Assembly: GCF_030409415.1 (NCBI RefSeq)
Contig: NZ_JAUFPW010000036.1
Coordinates: 1-64,000, forward strand
Reading direction: 5' to 3'
Source of the DNA: Pedobacter aquatilis
GTDB taxonomy: Bacteria > Bacteroidota > Bacteroidia > Sphingobacteriales > Sphingobacteriaceae
DNA: 64,000 nucleotides
Shown: positions 18,559-25,885 of the stretch, piece by piece
Layout: every line of letters begins with the position of its first letter
Numbering within the stretch: the stretch's first letter is position 1
The notes under the pieces: model-generated
The model's database searches: none
Seen by the model: the letters and a program-made list of their open reading frames with translations, nothing else
What the model was told of the DNA's origin: nothing
Translations under genes and position numbers: made by a program

Positions 18559-18630
18559 AGTCTGCCAGACTAGCTGTGTAATTTTTAATTCCTTAACGGT
18601 AATTTTCTGCCACAGGATTTGCACTATGGA

Positions 18631-19230
18631 TCAAATTTGGATTTTCCCTATCGCTTTTTCTAAAGCATTGTCACGCATTTCTGCTATGGCGAATCCTTCT
18701 GCCCTGCATACTGTAATATCAGTCATACCGATAAAAGCCAGCATAAACTTTAAATATGGAGTCAAAAAGTCATTTCCAACTCCCTCCCCGGAGCTATATA
18801 TCCCTCCGGTGGTTATCGCAAGAAAAACCTTCTTTCCGGTAAGCAGCCCTACAGGTCCTTGTTGGGTATATTTGAAAGTAATTCCTGCACGCGCTATGTG
18901 GTCAAACCAGGCTTTAAGCGTTGAGGAGATTCCGAAGTTGTACATCGGTGCGCCTATAACTATAAAATCTGAATTCATCAACTCTTCAATTGCTAAGTTG
19001 GAATGTCTTATGGCTTCCCGGTGCTCCTCACTATGCTGTTCTACAGGCGTCAAAAAGGCATTGAGATGAACTTCCTCTAAGTGGGGAAAGGGCGCTTTAG
19101 TCAGGTCCTTGGTGTGAAGGGCAGCAGATGGATGGTTTAGCTGAAGCCTTTCAATAATTGCTTCTGCGAGTTTTATGCTGTTTGAAGCTTCTCCTCGCGG
19201 GCTTGAAATGATGTGCAGAATTTTGGACAT
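18631..19230 (-). CDS. azoR: FMN-dependent NADH-azoreductase
   Basis: The 199-residue flavodoxin-like protein has the AzoR pattern: SSPRGEASNS for the FMN phosphate, GAPMYNFGISSTLKAWFDHIARAGITF around the isoalloxazine, and TTGGIYS. The family reduces azo dyes and quinones by two electrons with NAD(P)H, which protects against quinone stress. That function agrees with the MhqO/MhqD-like operon at 7-9 kb. It is the first gene of a probable two-gene unit with the porin. Length and motifs are complete. Confidence 0.9.
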   Translation of the reverse strand: MSKILHIISSPRGEASNSIKLAEAIIERLQLNHPSAALHTKDLTKAPFPHLEEVHLNAFLTPVEQHSEEHREAIRHSNLAIEELMNSDFIVIGAPMYNFGISSTLKAWFDHIARAGITFKYTQQGPVGLLTGKKVFLAITTGGIYSSGEGVGNDFLTPYLKFMLAFIGMTDITVCRAEGFAIAEMRDNALEKAIGKIQI

Positions 19231-20001
19231 AATCGATAATTTTAAGTGAAAATTTATATAACTGACTTTCGATCAATAAGAAACACTTATCCGAATAATA
19301 TTCATCAGGGATAAGAAGATTGAATCATTGATTGTCACTTAAAATTACTGCGGATAGCCATATAATTGTTCTCATTTTAATGATATGATATATCAGTTTT
19401 TTGATTACAGGCGAATCCAGAAGAGTAAAAAGCTAAAATAAAAATCAGGATTCCCCTAGCCTCTTTGGTCTCATCAGCTTATTAAAGAATTATTCTTCAG
19501 CAATTCTATTGGAAAGGGCGTAGATTAACCCGGAAAAAACCTGTTGAAGTAACATTATTATCCAACCATATTACGGTCAACGCTTCCATCCAAACAAAAA
19601 AATTTATTGGTTTCGCCTGATGCGCAACGGATTTATCCTCTGGAAGTTTGCGGTGGCTATTTCCATATTTGTCGGGCAAAAATTCAGTGGGAGCAGAATC
19701 AAAAGCGCGATCTATGTGAGCAGAAAATCGCATGGAATAAAAAAAAATACTTATGCGGGATAAAAAGTGACTGCCAATATTTCATTATCAAAATGCTGAT
19801 AAGTCATATGATTTGCATTATATAAATGATAATCGGTCGTGGGTTAAATTTGTTTTGTAAGATTTCCTGCTCCATTGCGATAATTGAGAATTGAGAACAT
19901 TAGAAACTAAATATAAAATACCCCCTTGAGGAATAACCGCATACCCCTATCGACTTTAAAATACATTGCACAATTTAATATAATTCCCAACACCCAAAAA
20001 G
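19231..20001. other. 770-base intergenic region
   Basis: The region lies between divergent genes (azoR on minus, lipoprotein hydrolase on plus) and must hold both promoters. Short open frames near 19506-19825 overlap each other on opposite strands and have no coding character or recognisable motif. No RNA gene was seen. Confidence 0.5.
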
Positions 20002-21039
20002 ATGAAAACACTACAACAATCCTATTCTAAAACAATGTTAATTATTGCATCCCTGTCATTAATGGTTGCCTGCGGTCCTACCGAAAACAGAAGGGAATCT
20101 CATCACCAAAATGTTGGGAAAATAAAAACAGGTGGCAGTAAACTTATCTCCATTGACGGGAAATATAAGGTGTGGACTAAAAAGGTTGGAGAAGGTAAGA
20201 TCAAAGTTTTGCTGCTACATGGGGGGCCAGGATTTTCACATGATTATTTTGAATGTTTCGAAGACTTTCTCCCGAAAGAAAATATTGAATTCTATTACTA
20301 TGATCAGCTGGGCAGTGGAAATTCCGATGTTCCTACAGATACCACGCTGTGGAACACCGCACGTTTTGTTGAAGAAGTCGAGCAGGTCAGAAAAGGTCTG
20401 GGGCTGGAGAATTTTTACATTTTAGGCCACTCCTGGGGAAGTTTGCTGGCTATGGAATATCTGAACAAATACCAGAAACATGTTAAGGGAGCAGTTCTGT
20501 CAAACATGACAGGAAGCATAGATGACTTTATCAACTATAGTGCAGTGCTGAAGTCGAAGCTATTCACGAGCATGGAAAAACAATTGTTCGACTCCCTAGA
20601 TAGGGCAAAAGCTTATTCATCACCACGATACACTTCGCTATTAAATGAAAAACTTTATACGAAAGTAATTTGCAGGATGCCATTGGAGCAATGGCCGGAA
20701 CCATTAATGAGGGCGTTTAAAAAGCCAAACCAGAGCGTATATCTGCAAATGCAGGGAATAGATGAGTTTCATGTAACCGGCAACTTGCTGAACTGGGATT
20801 TTTGGGATAAAATGCCCAGAATAAAAGTACCAACATTGGTACTTGGAGGAGTGTATGATGAGATGGACCCGGAAAGTATGAAAAGAGAAGCGCAGCTTAT
20901 TCCCAACAGCAGGCTGTACCTCTGTCCGGAAGGCAGTCATATGTCTATGTATGATGATCAGAGCAATTACTTCAATTCACTTGTTGGATTTTTAAAAGAT
21001 GTGGATGCGGATCGTTTTGTAGCGGATAAAAAATTGTAG
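20002..21039 (+). CDS. proline-iminopeptidase-like lipoprotein hydrolase
   Basis: The 345-residue product starts with a lipoprotein signal (lipobox LMVAC, Cys24), so it is membrane-anchored on the outside of the inner membrane or on the outer membrane. The core shows HGGPGFSHDYF, the motif typical of proline iminopeptidases, elbow GHSWGS, acid Asp in GVYDEMDP and His in GSHMSMYD. The family removes N-terminal proline or hydrolyses related amides and lactones. Anchoring outside the cytoplasm suggests action on peptides or acyl compounds entering the cell. Length agrees with the family plus the lipoprotein leader. Confidence 0.87.
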   Translation: MKTLQQSYSKTMLIIASLSLMVACGPTENRRESHHQNVGKIKTGGSKLISIDGKYKVWTKKVGEGKIKVLLLHGGPGFSHDYFECFEDFLPKENIEFYYYDQLGSGNSDVPTDTTLWNTARFVEEVEQVRKGLGLENFYILGHSWGSLLAMEYLNKYQKHVKGAVLSNMTGSIDDFINYSAVLKSKLFTSMEKQLFDSLDRAKAYSSPRYTSLLNEKLYTKVICRMPLEQWPEPLMRAFKKPNQSVYLQMQGIDEFHVTGNLLNWDFWDKMPRIKVPTLVLGGVYDEMDPESMKREAQLIPNSRLYLCPEGSHMSMYDDQSNYFNSLVGFLKDVDADRFVADKKL

Positions 21040-21181
21040 GCGAGGCTACGATCCAACAGCAATTGATTTATATAAGCAGGGGGGTATATTCTTGAAATAA
21101 AGGTACAGATCCTGATAGCGTCGGGTTGGTAGAAAAATGGATGCAAGAAATACAACTTAAACCATTACAAAAATTTAAGCC

Positions 21182-21412
21182 ATGAATGTTAAAATGAAAA
21201 AAATAGCTTGTTTTGCCGGAGTGGCACTCGCATATTTCAGTATATTCTTTTTCGGCCGGATAAGCTTTTTACCTCCTGGTGAGCGTATTTTGGTTCGCCT
21301 GCAAATCTCAAGTGCGCACAGAAGCAAATTATTGAGCGAGAAGGGCTTAACAGAGAAACAAAACAAGTCAATACAATCAGAATTTGAATTATTGTCTAAC
21401 ACCTCTGATTAG
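21182..21412 (+). CDS. small membrane-anchored hypothetical protein
   Basis: A 76-residue frame with one hydrophobic helix (residues 7-30) followed by a charged amphipathic tail. Codon choice on this strand looks coding, whereas the overlapping minus-strand frame over the same bases looks like its shadow. No family is recognised. An in-frame Met at residue 5 is an alternative start. Confidence 0.45.
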   Translation: MNVKMKKIACFAGVALAYFSIFFFGRISFLPPGERILVRLQISSAHRSKLLSEKGLTEKQNKSIQSEFELLSNTSD

Positions 21413-21508
21413 ATGAATGTTACAATCTCAAACTAAATCATCAAAATCAATTTTTGGGAGCGAGTAAGTCGCTATAAAATATCCGGTCATCATTAAATAA
21501 ATTATAAT

Positions 21509-22288
21509 ATGAACAATCAGCCTTTGTCAGTAACCTACATCGGTGGGCCGACAGTGATTTTTGAGATAGGAGCATTAAGGTTAATGACAGATCCTACCCT
21601 GGACGAGGCCGGAAGCTTCATCCGGCTCAATGAGCGTATGACTGAAAAGAAACTCAAGGGACCAGCGATAAATCCGGAAGGATTTGTGGATATCGTTTTG
21701 CTAAGCCATGATCATCATTTTGACAATCTCGATAATGCCGGTCGGTCCTACTTGAGCAAGGCAGGTTTGGTGTTGACAACCAAATCCGGCGCAGAACGAC
21801 TGGGAGCGAATAGCATCGGGCTAAAGCCCGGGGATTTCCGGGAATTTGAGCTTCCTACCGGAGGAAAATTAATTATTGAAGCCACACCTGCCAGACATGG
21901 ACCAGCGGGTATTGAACCAATTACGGGCGAAGTCATTGGTTTTCACCTTAGCATCCTGCAAGAAACCTCGCAGAGTATTTACATAACCGGTGATACAGTT
22001 TACTATAATGAGATCGAAAAGCTGGCAGCGCGGATTAATCCTGCCTATGTTTTTATTTTTGCCGGAGCAGCACGTCCCAGAGGGCCATTCAATCTGACAA
22101 TGAGCACCAATGATGCGCTGGATACTGCTTTTGCCTTTAAGAGCGCCATGATCGTACCTATCCATTCCGATGGCTGGTCACATTACACCGAAAACAATGA
22201 TAATTTACATGAAGCTTTCGATATTCTGGGTATAGGTAAGCGCCTGAAAGTGCTCGAACCTGGAATACCTACCAAACTATTCAATTAA
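21509..22288 (+). CDS. UlaG-like metallo-beta-lactamase-fold hydrolase
   Basis: The 259-residue product has the MBL-fold metal motif SHDHHFDNLD (His-x-His-x-x-Asp pattern shifted as in UlaG-like members), then TPARHGP, the bridging Asp in ITGDTVYY and a late His in VPIHSDGWSHY. UlaG-like enzymes open lactones or act on phosphodiesters. It is followed 23 bases later by a DUF1348-type gene, and both probably share a transcript. The substrate is unknown. Confidence 0.85.
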   Translation: MNNQPLSVTYIGGPTVIFEIGALRLMTDPTLDEAGSFIRLNERMTEKKLKGPAINPEGFVDIVLLSHDHHFDNLDNAGRSYLSKAGLVLTTKSGAERLGANSIGLKPGDFREFELPTGGKLIIEATPARHGPAGIEPITGEVIGFHLSILQETSQSIYITGDTVYYNEIEKLAARINPAYVFIFAGAARPRGPFNLTMSTNDALDTAFAFKSAMIVPIHSDGWSHYTENNDNLHEAFDILGIGKRLKVLEPGIPTKLFN

Positions 22289-22311
22289 AACATTTGAAAT
22301 ATGTTAATATA

Positions 22312-22722
22312 ATGGAAACAAAACTACCCTTGCCCCCTTTCAATCTGGAAACGGCACTACAAAAAGTTCAAATTGCTGAAGATGCCTGGAACTCAAAGGA
22401 TCCTGTAAGCGTTTCCCTAGCCTATTCGGTAAATAGTGAATGGCGCAACCGGGATACCTTCATAAATGGAAGAGAAGAAATCGTAAAATTTTTAAGTAAA
22501 AAATGGTCAAAAGAGCTAGACTATCGTCTTAAAAAGGAACTGTGGTCATTTACTGCAAACCGGATCGCTGTTAGATTTGAATACGAATATCAAAATGTAC
22601 AGTCCCAGTGGTTTAGGGCCTATGGCAATGAAAACTGGGAGTTCGATGAGAACGGGCTGATGACTAAGAGATATGCAAGCATAAATGACCTTTCCATCCA
22701 TGAATCAGAAAGACGTCTTTAG
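22312..22722 (+). CDS. NTF2-like protein, DUF1348 family
   Basis: The 136-residue protein has the cone-shaped SnoaL/NTF2 pattern with early AEDAWNSKDP, a central WRNRDTFINGREEIVKFLSKKW and terminal WEFDENGLMTKRYASINDL. This arrangement is characteristic of DUF1348. Members are small-molecule-binding or isomerase-like proteins without assigned chemistry. The ATG at 22312 was preferred to a TTG six codons earlier. Confidence 0.85.
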   Translation: METKLPLPPFNLETALQKVQIAEDAWNSKDPVSVSLAYSVNSEWRNRDTFINGREEIVKFLSKKWSKELDYRLKKELWSFTANRIAVRFEYEYQNVQSQWFRAYGNENWEFDENGLMTKRYASINDLSIHESERRL

Positions 22723-22821
22723 CAAAGTTAGTTGATTAACATACGCGTTCTAACCTTCCATAAGCATAAACTATATCAGCCACAAGGTGGGCCTTAAGAA
22801 AAAAACTATAAAAATGAAAAA

Positions 22822-23826
22822 ATGAAAAGATTCAGCATTCTGATTATTACCGTTTTGGTCGCAGCTTCCGGCCTGACTGCCACGCATGGACAAACGCTCA
22901 AGGGCATTAAAAAGCAGATGAACGTACAAGCCATGAAAAATCCATCCTCAAAATCCACTTTTACGGAATACCGAAGAGCTAAGGTAGAGGACACTGAAAT
23001 ACTTTATCGAGAGGCTGGTGACCCTGGGAAACCGGTGATATTGCTCTTGCACGGATTTCCATCATCCTCCCATATGTACAGGAATCTAATTACGAAACTA
23101 GGCTCGGAATACCATTTGATCGCACCTGATTATCCTGGTTTTGGAATGAGCAGCAGTCCATCGCCCGAAACCTTCAGTTACACCTTTGACCACCTGTCTG
23201 AGATCATGGAGAAATTCATTGATAATCTTAAGCTAACCTCTCTCACCTTTTACCTTCAGGATTATGGTGGACCGATAGGATTTCGAATCGCTAAGCGCAG
23301 GCCAGAATTAGTTAAGGGATTAATTATTCAAAACGCAAATATGTATCTGGAGGGTATCGGGCCGGACGTTCAAAAAATTGGTGCATTGAGTGCGGCAAAA
23401 GACGTTGCAGGCCTTCAGGCAGCTACGAATTTCATGATGTCATTTGATGGAATAAAAGAGCAGTACCTATATGGTGCATCCCAACCCAATCGCATCAGTC
23501 CGGATAGTTATAATATGGATCATTTCTTTTTTGAAAGGCCGGGTATTAAGGAAATCCAGAAAGCGCTTTTCAGGGATTACGAGAATAATTTCACCAAATA
23601 TCCCGAATGGCAGGATTATTTGCGTAAACATCAGCCGCCAGCGCTATTAGTCTGGGGAAAGAATGATAAAATATTCCCCGGCGCTGGAGCAACTGCTTAT
23701 AAGAAAGACCTGCCCCAAGCCGAGGTACATCTTTTCAACGGTGGCCATTTCCTTTTAGAGGAAAACGGCGAGGAGGTTGCAGCTTTAATACAAAGATTTT
23801 TGAAAAAAATAATACAGCAACATTAA
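22822..23826 (+). CDS. secreted alpha/beta-hydrolase with Asp nucleophile
   Basis: A 334-residue paralogue of the gene at 13453. It has a signal peptide (MKRFSILIITVLVAASGLTATHGQ), oxyanion motif LLHGFPSSSHMYRNLI, elbow LQDYGGPIG with Asp147 as nucleophile, acid Asp in WGKNDKIFP and His in NGGHFLLEE. As in its paralogue, the residue after the nucleophile is Tyr rather than the Trp of haloalkane dehalogenases. An epoxide-hydrolase-like or fluoroacetate-dehalogenase-like reaction in the periplasm is possible but not shown. Confidence 0.86.
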   Translation: MKRFSILIITVLVAASGLTATHGQTLKGIKKQMNVQAMKNPSSKSTFTEYRRAKVEDTEILYREAGDPGKPVILLLHGFPSSSHMYRNLITKLGSEYHLIAPDYPGFGMSSSPSPETFSYTFDHLSEIMEKFIDNLKLTSLTFYLQDYGGPIGFRIAKRRPELVKGLIIQNANMYLEGIGPDVQKIGALSAAKDVAGLQAATNFMMSFDGIKEQYLYGASQPNRISPDSYNMDHFFFERPGIKEIQKALFRDYENNFTKYPEWQDYLRKHQPPALLVWGKNDKIFPGAGATAYKKDLPQAEVHLFNGGHFLLEENGEEVAALIQRFLKKIIQQH

Positions 23827-23881
23827 AGCGCCATATACCAAGCTCTCAATGCTTGAGTGCTTATGCTCCATTTAATCAATA

Positions 23882-23913
23882 CAAAAAACAGCGGCAAATT
23901 TCTTTGCCGCTGT
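23882..23913 (-). terminator. rho-independent terminator for the PNPOx-like gene
   Basis: A perfect 11-base stem (23888-23898 with 23903-23913, core AGCGGCAAA) and a 4-base loop are followed on the minus strand by six T (23882-23887). It may also stop the plus-strand hydrolase transcript. Confidence 0.82.
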
Positions 23914-23940
23914 ATCACTTCCCTTGAAAGCCTGTTAAAC

Positions 23941-24558
23941 TTATTGTTCTATACTACCTTTTTCTTTTAATCTTTTTATTTCCTCTTCCAATCTACCGAT
24001 ATATTCTTTTTGCGGTTTCAATAGTTCCTCAATCTCCTCAATTGTATATTTTGGTACGATATGTTGTGGACAATTCCAGTCGTAAGCAGATATTTTAAAG
24101 ATCAACATCCATTCCGGCTTATATTTATAGGCATCGGGTTTTAACAGGTCATAAAGACCAGGATTTTTATCGATTTCCACCACTTCAGCTTTTGCGTATA
24201 TCTTCAACCGCGCTTTTAGCGGGTAGGAAAGAAGTATAAGTGATACATTTGGATTTTTGGAAATGTTGGCTGCAGTTATATATTGCCGGTTACCTGTAAA
24301 ATCAACTATACCAATGGTAGCCTCATCGATGACTTTGATAAAACCTTTGGGGCCTCCTCTATGCTGTATGTAAGGGTATTGATTTTCGCCAAAAGAGGCA
24401 ATATAAAAGCTATCTATCTCGCCGATAAAGTCAATTTCCGAATCAGTTAGCCCGTCTACGAAGTTTCTTTTTTCCATGCGATCATAACTCAGTCGGCTAC
24501 CAAGCCTGTCCTGAAGATCTTTCACGGCATCCGTAAATGCCAACTGTGCGTAATTCAT
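23941..24558 (-). CDS. pyridoxamine-phosphate-oxidase-family flavin protein
   Basis: The 205-residue product has the split-barrel fold pattern of the family: YIQHRGGPKGFIKVID, then ATIGIVDFTGNRQYITAANISKNPNVSLILLSYP. It ends with a long charged helix (EELLKPQKEYIGRLEEEIKRL) that could form a coiled coil. Members bind FMN, F420 or haem and often act on reactive small molecules, so true pyridoxine synthesis is not implied. It follows the GAPDH gene by 25 bases on the same strand and probably belongs to that unit. Confidence 0.82.
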   Translation of the reverse strand: MNYAQLAFTDAVKDLQDRLGSRLSYDRMEKRNFVDGLTDSEIDFIGEIDSFYIASFGENQYPYIQHRGGPKGFIKVIDEATIGIVDFTGNRQYITAANISKNPNVSLILLSYPLKARLKIYAKAEVVEIDKNPGLYDLLKPDAYKYKPEWMLIFKISAYDWNCPQHIVPKYTIEEIEELLKPQKEYIGRLEEEIKRLKEKGSIEQ

Positions 24559-24583
24559 AGATTAAATTTAAGCTTTATCTTCT

Positions 24584-25567
24584 TTACAGCGTACCAATCT
24601 GCCTGATCATTTGATTAGTGAATCCCCACTCATTGTCATACCAGGACATAACCTTTACCAGATCCCCGTCAACGACTCTAGTCATGGCCAAATCGACAAT
24701 TGAGGCGAAAGGGCTTTTTATAATATCCGTTGAGACCAGTGGTTCATCTGTGGTACCAACGACTTCTTGATACCTTGAGGAGTTGGACTCCTCGATCAAA
24801 ATCGCATTTATTTCCTCCACGCTTGTCACTCGTTCCGAGATGAATGTTACATCAGAAATCGATCCTACAGAAACCGGCACCCTTACCGCAACACCGTCAA
24901 ATTTACCAGCATATTGCGGGAGTGCTATGGTAGTTGCTATTGCTGCGCCGGTAGCGGCAGGCGCAAGGTTAATTCCCGCGGTCCTTCCCATTCTTGGTTC
25001 TTTCTTTGAGGGAGCGTCCATTAGGGTTTGAGACGCAGTGTATGCATGAGTTGTATTCAAGATTGCTTTTTTTATCCCGATTCTGCGTCCCAGGATTTCG
25101 ATGATCGGACTTATATTATTTGTGGTGCAACTTGCACAGGAGAATATATTAACTTTTCCTTCCCCGGTATTTACACCATGGACAATTGTCGGGGTATCCT
25201 TTGTCGGGCCTGATATGACGACAAATTTTGCTCCCGAAATCAGGTGCTTTTCAGCATCGGCCCTGTTTGTGAAGAGTCCTGTACTTTCGATTACGACCTC
25301 CACTTGGAATTCGCTCCAGGGTAAATCTGAAATTTCACGCAGGGAGCTGTAATGAAAAGATTTATCCCCAATGTAAATCCTATTTTCACTGTGAGTGATT
25401 TCGTGGTCGTAGCGACCGTAAATGCTATCATACTTAAGTAGATAGACTGCATTTTCTATGCTCATAAGATCATTTACAGCAACAAGTTCTAAATGCTCAG
25501 CTTCCATTATTAATTTCAATGATGCCCTGCCTATACGGCCCAGACCGTTTATTCCAATTTTTTTCAT
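24584..25567 (-). CDS. gap: glyceraldehyde-3-phosphate dehydrogenase, type I
   Basis: The 327-residue enzyme begins with the NAD-binding motif INGLGRIGR and has the catalytic Cys in SCASCTTNNISP, the following HAYTASQTLMD, and the C-terminal SWYDNEWGF. It oxidises glyceraldehyde 3-phosphate in glycolysis. The location among accessory genes rather than glycolytic ones suggests a second copy, perhaps kept because this Cys enzyme is a prime target of quinones and electrophiles; that last point is inference. Confidence 0.92.
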   Translation of the reverse strand: MKKIGINGLGRIGRASLKLIMEAEHLELVAVNDLMSIENAVYLLKYDSIYGRYDHEITHSENRIYIGDKSFHYSSLREISDLPWSEFQVEVVIESTGLFTNRADAEKHLISGAKFVVISGPTKDTPTIVHGVNTGEGKVNIFSCASCTTNNISPIIEILGRRIGIKKAILNTTHAYTASQTLMDAPSKKEPRMGRTAGINLAPAATGAAIATTIALPQYAGKFDGVAVRVPVSVGSISDVTFISERVTSVEEINAILIEESNSSRYQEVVGTTDEPLVSTDIIKSPFASIVDLAMTRVVDGDLVKVMSWYDNEWGFTNQMIRQIGTL

Positions 25568-25885
25568 ATGATTTTGATTATTCTTTCTGTTGTGGATGGA
25601 TTTTTTCCTATTAGTGTAAACCTATTAAATTAATTGTGCCTGAAAGTGAATTCATCAATCAGAAAAATGATAGCAAATACTATCGAGGTGATGAATGGGT
25701 ATCATACCAGGTTTCAGAATATTATTATGGAGAAGCAGAGTGACGCCACTGGTTTAGATGTTGAACAAATGATTTAGGTATATTTTTCCTGGTCATATCT
25801 TCGAGTTGTGCTATAGCGACACTGTATAAAAAATAGCATTAAGCTGAACATCATCAGTACACTATCTCGTTAATTTGAGCGAAAA
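25568..25885. other. intergenic region upstream of gap
   Basis: About 318 bases. The gap promoter should lie in its first part, but no clear motif was placed. No gene or RNA is visible. Confidence 0.45.

Noticed and set aside
19506..19825. Short frames on both strands in the azoR upstream region
   Set aside because: They overlap one another, show no motif and no coding bias.
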